Positions 1-8,924 of a stretch of 64,000 nt of DNA are shown piece by piece. The stretch comes from Vibrio maritimus (lineage in GTDB: Bacteria > Pseudomonadota > Gammaproteobacteria > Enterobacterales > Vibrionaceae): contig BBMT01000020.1 of NCBI GenBank assembly GCA_000755425.1, forward strand, positions 1 to 64,000, written 5' to 3'. Each line of letters begins with the position of its first letter. The first letter of the stretch is position 1. The translations under genes were made by a program, and so were the position numbers. The notes beneath the pieces are model-generated. The model did no database searches, was not told the DNA's origin, and saw nothing but the letters and a program-made list of their open reading frames with translations.

Positions 1-22
1 ACTTGTGTTTGTCGTCACTGAA

Positions 23-541
23 TCACTCTTCAGTTTCTTCCGCTTCTTCGTCATCAAAACTTACATCGAGTGGCTCTTGCGACAATATGATCCCTGTGTT
101 GTCAGCATAGACATAATCCTCTGGCAAAAAGGTGACACCACCAAAGTTGACTGGCACATCCACTTCCCCGACATCTGACTGCGCAGCACCAACAGGAATA
201 GAGGCCAGCGCCTGAATGCCCAAATTCATGTCTTCAAGCTCGTCGACTTCACGAATGCAGCCGTAGACAATAATGCCTTCCCACTCGTTATCCTCTGCCA
301 ATTGAGCGATTTCCGCATCAATCAGGGCTTTTCGCAGCGAACCACCGCCATCAATCAACAGAACGCGACCCACGCCGTCTTGCTCCAAAATGTCACGGAT
401 TACACCGTTATCTTCAAAGCATTTTACGGAGGTCACTTGACCTGCAAATGAGGCTCTGCCGCCAAAATTGCTAAACATTGGCTCGACAACATCTACTTGA
501 TCTAGGTAGATATCACATAGGGCTGAAGTACTGTATTCCAT
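23..541 (-). CDS. rraA: Ribonuclease E activity regulator RraA
   Basis: The product is a 172-residue RraA protein. In this family a ring-shaped trimer binds RNase E and inhibits its processing and degradation of RNA in the cytoplasm. The sequence shows the typical start (MEYSTSALCDIYLDQVDVVEP), the GGRASFAGQV segment and the VLLIDGGGSLRKALI core. The C-terminus is acidic (DDEEAEETEE), as is usual for gammaproteobacterial RraA. The frame is intact and of normal length. It lies 79 bases downstream of menA on the same strand; menA-rraA adjacency is the normal gammaproteobacterial order, so the two are probably co-transcribed. Family membership is clear; regulation cannot be read from the sequence. 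Confidence 0.95.
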   Translation of the reverse strand: MEYSTSALCDIYLDQVDVVEPMFSNFGGRASFAGQVTSVKCFEDNGVIRDILEQDGVGRVLLIDGGGSLRKALIDAEIAQLAEDNEWEGIIVYGCIREVDELEDMNLGIQALASIPVGAAQSDVGEVDVPVNFGGVTFLPEDYVYADNTGIILSQEPLDVSFDDEEAEETEE

Positions 542-620
542 GGCGGCTCTTCTATGCAGTTTTCAAAAGGGATAAATCGAGTATATCGGTTGAATAGGTC
601 AATGCAATGACAAGGCTCAA

Positions 621-1538
621 TTAAGTGATCAGAGTTTGAGCTATAACCACACCAGAAAACAAGATGTTGGTGACCAATGAGCACTTCACCACAATAGGCA
701 TCATTGGGGCGATTTGTGCTGGCTGTGTGGTTTGCCATACCGCGGTACCATGTTTAATAACAACCACTAGACTCAGTACAAAAGGCAGACTTATCCAAAG
801 AGGTGATTGCTGCACTGACAGATATATCGCAAACGCGCTCACTGCGACAGCGAGTAGGGCAAAGTGATACAACTTAGCCTTGCGCTCACCAAGACGTACC
901 GCAACGGTACGTTTGCCGCACGCGCTGTCGTTTTCGATGTCGCGCATATTGTTGACGTTAAGTACTGCAACGGCGAGTAAGCCACAACCAATGGCTGGCA
1001 AAAACAGCAGTGTGTCTAAGTGACCGGTATGAAGAAAGTAAGTCCCAGAGACGCCGAGCAAACCAAAGAAGATAAATACGGAAATATCACCAAGTCCTAC
1101 ATAGCCATAAGGTTTATTGCCAACGGTGTAGGCGATAGCGGCGGCGATAGCGAGTATGCCAAGGCCGATAAAGGCGAGGATGTTTTGCAGCGATTCAAGG
1201 GCGTGTAGCACTAAGAACAAACCAGAAGCGATAGTCAGCACCACATTCAGGATGATGGCTTTTTTCATTTCTAGCTGCGTGACTTCTCCGGACTGAATGG
1301 CGCGCATCGGTCCTAGTCTGTTTTCGTTGTCGGTGCCTTTTACTGCATCGCCATAGTCATTGGCAAGGTTAGATAGAATTTGCAGCAAAGTCGCCGTTAG
1401 CAGTGCGAGCAGCGCCACACTCCATGACATCTCACCTTTGGAAAATGCGAGGGCACTGCCGGTGATGATAGAAACCAGTGCCAGTGGCAATGTTTTAGGT
1501 CTTGCGGCATCGAGCCAAATACGAAAAGAAGAAGTCAT
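621..1538 (-). CDS. menA: 1,4-dihydroxy-2-naphthoate octaprenyltransferase MenA
   Basis: This 305-residue integral membrane prenyltransferase attaches a polyprenyl chain to 1,4-dihydroxy-2-naphthoate, the step that makes demethylmenaquinone. The protein begins with the family pattern MTSSFRIWLDAARPKTLPLA. It carries the Asp-rich prenyl-diphosphate site NLANDYGDAVKGTDNENR near residues 58-75 and a second one, NNMRDIENDSACGKRTVAVR, near residues 196-215. The rest is a series of about eight or nine hydrophobic helices. The frame is intact with normal length. It precedes rraA on the same strand. Identification is secure from the two motifs and the topology. Confidence 0.95.
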   Translation of the reverse strand: MTSSFRIWLDAARPKTLPLALVSIITGSALAFSKGEMSWSVALLALLTATLLQILSNLANDYGDAVKGTDNENRLGPMRAIQSGEVTQLEMKKAIILNVVLTIASGLFLVLHALESLQNILAFIGLGILAIAAAIAYTVGNKPYGYVGLGDISVFIFFGLLGVSGTYFLHTGHLDTLLFLPAIGCGLLAVAVLNVNNMRDIENDSACGKRTVAVRLGERKAKLYHFALLAVAVSAFAIYLSVQQSPLWISLPFVLSLVVVIKHGTAVWQTTQPAQIAPMMPIVVKCSLVTNILFSGVVIAQTLIT

Positions 1539-1727
1539 GATTACGCTACGAATTAACTATTTAAAGTAAGTATACGGCAAAATGGGAAGTGGCTAAACAC
1601 AGATGCTATTTATGGTCTTAGTATGGGATTAGTATGATATCGGGAGATGTGTGAAGTGCGCTGAAATTCTTCATGGTTAAGCGGTATAGCATGTGGCGCT
1701 TGGCTAGGGAAAACAAGAGAAAACAAA

Positions 1728-2030
1728 ATGAACCCAAACAAGACTAACAAGCCGTGTGTCTACATTACGACCTCAAAGGGACGTGGTGTGGTCTATATCG
1801 GCGTGACATCAAACCTTTCAGAGCGAATTTGGAAACATAAACATGGCGTTACGGAAGGTATCGTCAAGAAATATCGCGTCAATCAGCTTGTACACTATGA
1901 GTGGTTTGACACAATGGAAGAGGCGACTTCAAGAGAGCTAGAGTTGCGCCACTGGGAGCGAGCTTGGAAGAATCAACTAGTGACCAGTCGCAATCCGTAC
2001 TGGAAAGATTTAAGCCACGAACTGTGGTGA
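1728..2030 (+). CDS. Small GIY-YIG domain protein (UPF0213/YhbQ-like)
   Basis: The product is a 100-residue protein made almost entirely of one GIY-YIG nuclease fold. The signature is split as VYITTS (around residues 11-16) and VVYIGVTSNL (around 21-30). Next come the arginine in SERIWKHKHG and the downstream glutamate-rich helix EEATSRELELRHWERAWK. Single-domain GIY-YIG proteins of this type have no settled cellular role; nuclease activity is inferred from the fold only. It is the only rightward gene in a leftward cluster. It lies between menA and hslU and ends 11 bases before the first of two 79-bp palindromic repeats. It is clearly accessory relative to its core neighbours, which suggests insertion. 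Confidence 0.88.
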   Translation: MNPNKTNKPCVYITTSKGRGVVYIGVTSNLSERIWKHKHGVTEGIVKKYRVNQLVHYEWFDTMEEATSRELELRHWERAWKNQLVTSRNPYWKDLSHELW

Positions 2031-2041
2031 TGTTAAAGGTT

Positions 2042-2120
2042 CGTCATTCCTGTGTAGACAGGAATCTTCTGGAGACTTGGTGCATGCTTTGAGTAGACCC
2101 CTGCCTGCGCAGAGGTGACG
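2042..2120. repeat. 79-bp double-hairpin repeat, copy 1 (REPIN-like)
   Basis: This unit starts CGTCATTCCTG and ends GAGGTGACG, so its ends are imperfect inverted repeats (CGTCA/TGACG). The left half forms a hairpin, ATTCCTGT-GTAG-ACAGGAAT, with an 8-bp stem. The right half contains a second hairpin around CCCTGC-CTGC-GCAG. Copies 2 (2151-2229) and 3 (3690-3768) have the same length and plan. I infer a non-autonomous REP-doublet (REPIN) type element. Confidence 0.8.
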
Positions 2121-2150
2121 GCAACTTTGAGTGCAGTGATTTTAAAGACT

Positions 2151-2229
2151 CGTCATTCCTGTGTAGACAGGAATCTTCTAGAGGCTTGGTACGTGCTTTG
2201 AATAGACCCCTGCTTGCGCAGGGGTGCGA
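2151..2229. repeat. 79-bp double-hairpin repeat, copy 2 (REPIN-like)
   Basis: This is a direct repeat of copy 1, offset by 109 bases, with only scattered substitutions. The left hairpin ATTCCTGT-GTAG-ACAGGAAT is identical to that of copy 1. The right hairpin is CCCCTGC-TTGC-GCAGGGG. The few bases before both copies also match (TTAAAGRYT), so part of the flank may have been duplicated together with the repeat. The final bases (TGCGA) diverge from the TGACG seen in the other two copies. Confidence 0.78.
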
Positions 2230-2263
2230 TATTATTAGTTGTGGCGATAACTTGTTCTAATTC

Positions 2264-3597
2264 TTAAAGAATAAAGCGACTCAAATCTTCATCTTCAACA
2301 AACTCACCTAACTTCGACTTCACGTAGCCAGAATCAATCACCAGCTTAGAACCAGGTTTGTCGGTCGCTTCAAATGAAATCTCATCCATTAGACGCTCCA
2401 TCACTGTATGAAGGCGACGCGCACCGATGTTCTCGGTAGTTTCGTTCACTGTCCACGCTGCATCCGCGATCTGTTGGATGCCGTCGGTGGTAAATTCAAC
2501 ATCGACTTCTTCTGTCTTCATCAGTGCGATGTATTGTTCCGTCAGTGATGCTTTTGGCTCGGTTAGGATGCGTTTAAAGTCATCGCTGCTCAGTGCTTCT
2601 AGCTCTACACGAATTGGCAAACGACCTTGTAATTCCGGAATAAGATCTGATGCTTCGCCACTTGGAACGCACCAGAGGTAATAAACAGAATGTGGTCTGT
2701 TTTCACCATGCCGTGTTTGGTTGAAACGGTGCTGCCTTCAATTAGTGGTAGTAGATCGCGCTGTACGCCTTCGCGTGATACATCAGGACCTGATGCTTCA
2801 CCACGTTTACAGATTTTATCGATCTCATCAATAAATACGATGCCGTTGTTTTCAACGTTGTAGATCGCTTTGCTCTTTTAGCTCTTCTTGGTTAACCAGT
2901 TTAGCGGCTTCTTCTTCGACAAGGGCTTTGAAAGCATCTTTAATTTTGAGCTTGCGTTTCTTCTTCGTATCACCGCCAAGATTCTGGAACATGCTTTGCA
3001 GCTGGTTTGTCATCTCTTCCATACCAGGAGGCGCCATGATTTCTACACCCATTTGAGGTGCAGCTGTTTCGATGTCGATCTCTTTGTCATCAAGCTTGCC
3101 TTCGCGAAGCTTCTTACGGAAGATTTGGCGAGTGTTAGACGAAGAGTCATCTGGCTGCTCGTTTTGACCCCAAGCATCACGTGCTGGTGGTAGTAGGGCA
3201 TCAAGAATGCGCTCTTCTGCTTGTTCCTCGGCGCGGAACTTTACTTTTTCCATTGCTTGCTGGTGGGTCATCTTGATCGCAACGTCTGTCAGATCACGGA
3301 TGATAGTTTCCACTTCTTTACCCACGTAGCCGACTTCTGTGAACTTAGTAGCTTCTACTTTGATAAACGGAGCATTGGCCAGCTTCGCAAGGCGGCGTGC
3401 AATCTCGGTTTTACCCACACCCGTTGGCCGATCATTAAGATATTTTTTGGTGATACTTCTACACGCAAGCTCTCTTCAAGCTGCATGCGACGCCAGCGGT
3501 TACGAAGTGCGATAGCAACAGAGCGCTTAGCTTTGTCTTGGCCAATGATGTGGCGGTTTAACTCATGAACAATCTCGCGAGGGGTCATCTCAGACAT
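2264..3597 (-). CDS. hslU: HslU, ATPase/unfoldase of the HslUV protease (frame broken three times)
   Basis: This is the AAA+ ATPase that unfolds substrates and feeds them to HslV. The reconstructed length is 444 residues. It starts MSEMTPREIVHELNRHIIGQ. The Walker A motif GPTGVGKTE lies across about 3410-3425, the insertion domain near 2900-3200, and Walker B FIDEIDK near 2830-2845. The tail SRFIL is the peptide that docks into HslV in this family. Three single-base indels break the frame. A C is lost from GGCCCA near 3424. An A is gained near 2872 (CAAGCG read as CAAAGCG). A C is lost from AAGCCATC near 2654. Flanking protein is fully conserved, so I treat this as sequence error. It lies downstream of hslV, but separated by a repeat-bearing gap of about 210 bases. 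Confidence 0.93.
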
Positions 3598-3689
3598 AAT
3601 TAGTTCCTTACAAAACTTCTGACATTAATCGGTGTCAGTTGGAAATTAGACTCATGACCTTTTTAGGTTCAGTGTCATGCTTACAAGCA

Positions 3690-3768
3690 CGTCATTCCTG
3701 TGCAGACAGGAATCTACTCAAGGCTTGGTGCTCGCTAACAGTAGATCCCTGCCTGCGCAGGGATGACG
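3690..3768. repeat. 79-bp double-hairpin repeat, copy 3, inside the hslV-hslU gap
   Basis: The copy runs CGTCATTCCTG to GGGATGACG, with fully matching inverted ends (CGTCAT/ATGACG). The left hairpin is ATTCCTGT-GCAG-ACAGGAAT. The right hairpin is ATCCCTGC-CTGC-GCAGGGAT. It has the same 79-bp length as the copies at 2042 and 2151. It sits between two genes that normally form a tight operon, so the hslVU transcript would carry both hairpins. Confidence 0.8.
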
Positions 3769-3810
3769 CACTAGGTTAGCAGCCTGAGAAATTTATTTAG
3801 CGAGACGACC

Positions 3811-4353
3811 TTACTTGGTTTCTGCCGCGTCGCTTTCTAGTTCTTCAATAGTGTGGTGATGGTTGGTGAACACACAAATATCGCCAGCAATCTTCAGTGC
3901 TTTCTCTGCGATCTCGCGTGCATCTAATTCAGTGTTTTCAAGCAGTGCAGTCGCTGCTGCTTGAGCAAAGTTACCACCAGAGCCAATGGCAATCAGATCA
4001 TTCTCTGGCTGAACTACGTCACCGTTACCTGTGATAATCAGTGAAGCCGTTTCATCCGCTACCGCCAATAGCGCTTCTAGTTTGCGAAGTGCACGGTCGC
4101 TACGCCAGTCTTTAGCAAGCTCAACGGCTGCTTTGGTTAGGTGGCCTTGGTGCATTTGCAGCTTGCTTTCAAAACGCTCAAACAGAGTAAACGCATCAGC
4201 CGTACCGCCTGCAAAACCTGCGAGTACTTGGTTGTTGTAGAGTCTGCGAACCTTGCGGGCATTGCCTTTCATTACGGTGTTGCCTAGGGATACTTGTCCA
4301 TCACCCGCGATCACGACTTTGTTGTTACGACGCACAGATACAATAGTAGTCAC
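3811..4353 (-). CDS. hslV: HslV, peptidase subunit of the HslUV protease
   Basis: The product is a 180-residue threonine peptidase of the proteasome beta-subunit family. It assembles as two hexameric rings capped by HslU and degrades unfolded cytoplasmic proteins. The start MTTIVSVRR places the catalytic threonine at residue 2, exposed when the initiator Met is removed. GDGQVSLGNTVMKGNARKVR supplies the conserved lysine, and AIGSGGNFAQAAA is the usual serine/glycine segment. The frame is intact and length is normal. It is first gene of the hslVU pair and follows ftsN on the same strand. Heat-shock control is expected for this operon but I do not see a clear sigma-32 promoter. Confidence 0.95.
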   Translation of the reverse strand: MTTIVSVRRNNKVVIAGDGQVSLGNTVMKGNARKVRRLYNNQVLAGFAGGTADAFTLFERFESKLQMHQGHLTKAAVELAKDWRSDRALRKLEALLAVADETASLIITGNGDVVQPENDLIAIGSGGNFAQAAATALLENTELDAREIAEKALKIAGDICVFTNHHHTIEELESDAAETK

Positions 4354-4450
4354 GACGTTTGCCTCTTATTGGTTTTAATTTGGTTATGGAATGGATATGT
4401 GGACGCGAAGAATGGAATTCAAGGGGAAGTGCTTTTCGGGATGTAAACGA

Positions 4451-4478
4451 AATCAGCCCCTGCTACGAGGGGCTGATT
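4451..4478. terminator. Probable terminator hairpin between ftsN and hslV
   Basis: A perfect stem AATCAGCCCCT / AGGGGCTGATT with a 6-base loop lies 33 bases past the ftsN stop. On the minus strand the downstream T-tract is short, so termination may be partial, leaving some read-through into hslVU. Confidence 0.5.
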
Positions 4479-4510
4479 ATTGGTTGTTTTTTGTTGGCGA
4501 GCGTGAGTAC

Positions 4511-5059
4511 TTACTGTGCTTCTTTCCAAATAGCGCAAGGCTCGATTTTAGCGCGCTGGAGCTTATGTTTATCGCGCTCGGCATCGCGTTTAAGCTTGTA
4601 AGGACCCAGTACGACTCTAAACCAGCTGCTGTTTTCTTTCTTGCGAATTTGGCTAGAGATACCTTGGAAGGCAATGTCCAGTTTACGAGCTTCCGCCTGT
4701 GCCAGCGTTTTGTACGCGCCGCACTGCATGATGTAAGGGATCTTAGACACCACTTGCTCTTTGGCTTTCACCTCAACCTCACGCTTTGGCAAGGTCTCCA
4801 CATAGTCCCACTTTTCTTCAGGTGGTGGTGGGATTGGCTTCGCCGGCTTTGGTTTCGGCTTAGGAGCTGGTTTGGTGGCCACAGGCGCTGGTTTGGATGG
4901 CTCTGGGTCGTTGCTCAGTAGGTACAACCCGTAACCAAATGCACTGGCGAGCACAATCGCTAGCAAGCCACTGCGCCAGGGTTTCTTACCGGAAGTTTTC
5001 TTTTTTGCAGGGCGACGGCTGGTGCCTTTGCCCCGTCTTACATAGTCTCGGTTTGCCAC
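4511..5059 (-). CDS. ftsN: Cell division protein FtsN
   Basis: This is a 182-residue bitopic inner-membrane protein that arrives late at the septum and activates septal peptidoglycan synthesis. The order is: a basic cytoplasmic tail (MANRDYVRRGKGTSRRPAKK), one membrane helix around residues 31-48 (SGLLAIVLASAFGYGLYLL), a Pro/Lys-rich periplasmic linker around 52-82 (KPAPKPKPKPAKP), and a C-terminal SPOR peptidoglycan-binding domain (PYIMQCGAYKTLAQAEARK ... WFRVVLGPY). The frame is intact. Position between cytR and hslV is the standard order. The SPOR domain and topology make the call firm. Confidence 0.93.
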   Translation of the reverse strand: MANRDYVRRGKGTSRRPAKKKTSGKKPWRSGLLAIVLASAFGYGLYLLSNDPEPSKPAPVATKPAPKPKPKPAKPIPPPPEEKWDYVETLPKREVEVKAKEQVVSKIPYIMQCGAYKTLAQAEARKLDIAFQGISSQIRKKENSSWFRVVLGPYKLKRDAERDKHKLQRAKIEPCAIWKEAQ

Positions 5060-5140
5060 TTAGATTGGTTCTGATTGAAATAACTCACTGACCTCATGGT
5101 AAATACCGCAAGGTCAAGTTGCAAGTCAGTATCGCGCCAA

Positions 5141-6148
5141 CTATAAGATTCTTGGAGGAGCCGCACTGTCGCGGATCACAAGTTCGGTATCCAATAAGCG
5201 AGAGCCTGCACGTACATCGACGCCTTTGAGTACCTCAAGCATCATATACATGGCTTGTCGGCCAATCTCATAGCGCGGCTGAGATACGGTGGTTAGCGGT
5301 GGATCGCAGTATTGAGCAAATTGAATGTCGTCAAAACCGACCACAGATAAATCTTGAGGAACTCGTAGTCCGAGTTTCTTCGCTTCCTGCATTGCGCCAA
5401 TCGCCATCACGTCGTTGTGACAGAATATAGCGGTTGGTGGCTCTGGCAGAGCGAGAAGGGTGCGAACCAATCGTGCGCCCGCTTCAAACGTAAAGTCACC
5501 TTTAACCGTATAGGCTGGATTCATCGGTAGGCCAGCTCGGCGTAGCGCTTGCTGGTAGCCCTGCTGTCTAAAACGACACAAAAATGCCGTGTCAGGACCG
5601 GCGATTTGTGCAATCCGCTTATGACCTAAATTTGAAAGATAGTTAACCGCCTCAAATGCTGAAGTGAGGTTATCAATGTGGACTGTTGGTAGCTCAAGCT
5701 CTGGTGCAAACTCACACGCCATGACAATCGGTGGCAAGTTTTTTTGCTCAGGTTTACTGATATCAAATGGTAGATCAGTACCGAGAAGCAACATACCGTC
5801 GGCCTGTTTAGTAAACACGAGGTTTACAAATGAGGTTTCACGTTTTTTCGACTGACCACTGTCACCGAGTAATACTAGGTAACCATGTTCCATTGCGGCA
5901 TCTTCAATGCCACGAATGATCTCGGAAAAATATGGGTCGCAAATGTCGGGAACAATCGTCACTATGGTTTTTGATTCATTTCTGCGAAGATTGCGTGCGA
6001 GTGAATTGGGAGAATAACCAGCTTCCAAAACAGCATCTTCAACACGTTTACGCGTAGAAGATGACACTTTTTCTGGGTTCATCAAAGCTCTCGAAACCGT
6101 AGCCGTTGAGACGCCTGCAAGCTGGGCAACATCCTTCATTGTCGCCAT
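5141..6148 (-). CDS. cytR: CytR, LacI-family repressor of nucleoside genes
   Basis: The product is a 335-residue LacI-type repressor. Residues 1-25 form the DNA-binding helix-turn-helix (MKDVAQLAGVSTATVSRAL). The hinge helix SPNSLARNLR follows, then a periplasmic-binding-protein-like sensor domain. In Vibrio and enterics CytR responds to cytidine, acts with CRP on nucleoside uptake and catabolism genes, and in V. cholerae also affects competence. The frame is intact. Translation could begin at the first ATG (MATMKD) or the internal one (MKDVAQ). Upstream, 6149-6440 carries a near-perfect CRP site, which fits CRP control of cytR. Confidence 0.92.
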   Translation of the reverse strand: MATMKDVAQLAGVSTATVSRALMNPEKVSSSTRKRVEDAVLEAGYSPNSLARNLRRNESKTIVTIVPDICDPYFSEIIRGIEDAAMEHGYLVLLGDSGQSKKRETSFVNLVFTKQADGMLLLGTDLPFDISKPEQKNLPPIVMACEFAPELELPTVHIDNLTSAFEAVNYLSNLGHKRIAQIAGPDTAFLCRFRQQGYQQALRRAGLPMNPAYTVKGDFTFEAGARLVRTLLALPEPPTAIFCHNDVMAIGAMQEAKKLGLRVPQDLSVVGFDDIQFAQYCDPPLTTVSQPRYEIGRQAMYMMLEVLKGVDVRAGSRLLDTELVIRDSAAPPRIL

Positions 6149-6356
6149 AAACGTGTGTCCTCTCTCTGTATGTCTGAACCTATAGGGAAGTACTATTATT
6201 TATTGTTATCTTTCCCTGTAGGTTATTCCTGTGTTAAATGATTAATTTATCTAGTAAATAGATTTATAAGATCTATTTTTACAATCATGAACCAATACTA
6301 AATATTATTCATTTCTCGAATGAAAGTTACGGCCTGATTAACAGATTTTGCAAAAC

Positions 6357-6378
6357 AATTGTGAAGCATATCACAACT
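6357..6378. promoter_or_regulatory. Predicted CRP-cAMP binding site upstream of cytR
   Basis: The core TGTGA-AGCATA-TCACA (6360-6375) matches the CRP half-sites exactly with the required 6-base spacer. It lies about 210 bases upstream of the cytR start codon in the cytR-priA gap (6149-6440). The rest of that gap is AT-rich with no other feature that I can support. Confidence 0.7.
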
Positions 6379-6440
6379 AACGCCGCTTATGGTTTTGTCA
6401 TTAACCATTTTGCCCGGTGTGTTAGGTTAAGAATGGGCAT

Positions 6441-8641
6441 CTAGCTAAGGTCTTGCGGCTCAACATCCAGTGACCAGCGCACTTTTTTAGCCAAAGGTAA
6501 TTGAGCAATGACAGGTTTGGCCGCACTGATGATCTTTTGCATTTGTGGACGACTAGGCACTTGCAACACCAGTTGCCATCGCGCTTTTCCAGCACGTTTC
6601 GCAATAGGCGCAGGAGTTGGACCCAGTACCAGGCAAGCGTTGTCAAAGTGCGGATGAGCTTCCAATGAGTAGCGTACTTGTCTTAAGAAGTTCTCGACAT
6701 CGTTACTATTGTTGGCTTCGGCGCGAACCAAAGTCAAAAAGCTAAATGGCGGTAGCTTCGCGAGCTTACGTTCTTCAATGACCGTTTCGGCAAAGTGTCG
6801 GTAGTCTTTATGCAGCAAGCTTTGCAGCAATGGATGCTCTGGGTGGTGAGTTTGCAGCAGTACTTCGCCTGGCTTGCTGGCGCGACCAGCACGTCCAGCA
6901 ACTTGAATGAAGAGCTGAGCGAGCCTTTCTGAGGCTCTAAAGTCACTGCTATAGAGTGAACCATCGACATCCAACAACGCCACAAGTGTCACATTGGGGA
7001 AATGGTGCCCCTTGGCGAGCATTTGGGTGCCAATCAAGATTTGATACTCATTCTTCTTAATAGCGTCCAATGCGGCTTCTAGGCTGCCTTTGCGCCTAGT
7101 ACTATCACGGTCGATACGAATGGTATTGTACTCGGGAAATAAGCTCTCAAGTTGTGCCTCTAACTGTTCTGTCCCCACGCCGACAGTGACCAACTGATGC
7201 GATCCACAGCCTTCACATTGATGCACTATCGGGCGCTGAGAGCCACAATGGTGACAGCGAATTTCATTACTTGATTGGTGATAGGTGTAGTACGCATCAC
7301 AGCGGTGACATTCTGCAGTCCAGCCACATTCGTGGCACATAAGCGCAGGACTAAACCCTCGTCGGTTCAAGAACAACATGACCTGGTTGCCTGCCTCTAA
7401 ATGGCGGCGCAGCTCGGCGATAAGCGGTGCCGAAAGTCCAGCTTCAAGAAATTGACCTTTTACATCAATCACTTTATTGGTGGTCGGAACGGCGAGTCCT
7501 GCGCGCTGGCTAAGGATCAAATGATGATACTTTCCTGCGAGTGCGTTTTGCAGTGTTTCGATACACGGTGTTGCGGATCCTAAGATGATAGGGATCTGCT
7601 CTTTGTTCGCACGCATCACAGCGACATCGCGAGCATGATAACGAAGGCTATCTTGCTGTTTGTAGGATGTATCGTGCTCTTCATCGACAATAATGATGCC
7701 GAGATCGGCAAACGGTGTCAGCAGCGCCGAGCGGGTGCCAATAACAATGCCGGCGACCTTATCGCGCGCACTTAACCAAGCATTTAGGCGCTCGGTATCA
7801 TTGAGCCCGGAGTGAATGACTTCAATCGGCACATTAAAGCGTTTACGAAAGCGGTTGATAGTCTGGGGTGTGAGGCCTATTTCCGGTACCAGAACCAAAG
7901 CTTGCTGGCCGCGCTCCAACACCGGCTTGATCATTTGTAGGTAAACTTCGGTCTTACCTGAGCCCGTGACACCTTCAAGCAGATAGCAACCAAACTCGGT
8001 CTGACTATTGACTGAAGCAATCGCCACAGCTTGTTCAGCGTTTAAGCGAAGATCAAGCGGATCGTTACAGATCGCCTCTGGCCAAGTGGTGGACCGAGTC
8101 TGTTTCTCGATGGAAGTGATCCAGCCTTTTTCCGTCAATGTTTTGAGCACACTCGTACTTATGTCATTATCGACAAAGGTTTGATGCGAGCATGGTCCTG
8201 ATTCGAGCATACTCATGACTTTCGCTTGCTTGACCGCGCGACCGAATCCAGAGATAAGCTGATTTTTCCCCGACTCCGTGATATGCCATTCAACAGTCGC
8301 CGCAAACTCTGCGGGTTTCCCTTTGCGCAGTGCGGCGGGTAGGGCATTACTTAGCGTGTCCCCAAGCGGATACTGGTAATAAAGCTGCACCATGAGATAA
8401 GCTCGAACAGCGGTTTAGACCAGACAGGTGAGCTGTCGAGCGCTGCTTTTATTGGCTTGAGTTTTTCTATCGGGAATTCAGATTCGTGGCTGAATGCTAT
8501 CACAATACCGACCAAGGTCTTTGGCCCAAAAGGGACAGACACTCGTCCGCCAACCACAGGAAATAGGTGGGCAGGAACTAGGTAGTCGAACTGTTTGTCG
8601 AGTGGCACAGGTAAGGCCACACGAGCGACATTTGGGCGCAT
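6441..8641 (-). CDS. priA: PriA, primosomal replication-restart helicase (one frame break)
   Basis: PriA is the 3'-5' DNA helicase that recognises stalled forks and reloads the replisome. The reconstructed product is about 733 residues. The N-terminal DNA-binding domain starts MRPNVARVALPVPLDKQFDYL. The helicase motor shows Walker A GVTGSGKTEVYLQ, the DEEHD box, and SATPC. The two zinc-binding clusters are visible as CHECGWTAECHRCD and CHHCGS/CEGCGS. One base is missing near 8390, between WCS and YYQYPLGD, so the first 84 or so residues are in another frame. Both parts are fully conserved and the loss is probably a sequencing indel. It is followed by cytR and divergent from rpmE. Confidence 0.93.
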
Positions 8642-8924
8642 AATGAGGTCGATATTGATAAAGTAGAGGTCTATTCTAACGGTATGGGCTGCCTTGTATA
8701 GACTGCGGAATCAATTTATCGGCTAAGGCGCACCGAAGGTGGCGAAAAAAGTCGCAATTTTAGTTGATTCCCCTGGCACTATTCATTACTATACTGCGCC
8801 TTGATGGCATGGCTTCTTGCTTTCTTATTAAAGTGTGAAGCGATGGTATCGACTATTTATTAACTACGTGTGGTGTCCGGCTTAGAATCGGATGGCGACA
8901 CGGCCTAAATTATTGAGGTTTCCC

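Noticed and set aside
2042..2230. CRISPR array
   Set aside because: Only two nearby copies of a 79-bp palindromic unit, with no regular 30-bp spacers and no cas genes.
2852..3597. Programmed frameshifting in hslU
   Set aside because: There are three breaks of mixed sign, none with a slippery heptamer plus structure, and the gene is unbroken in other bacteria.
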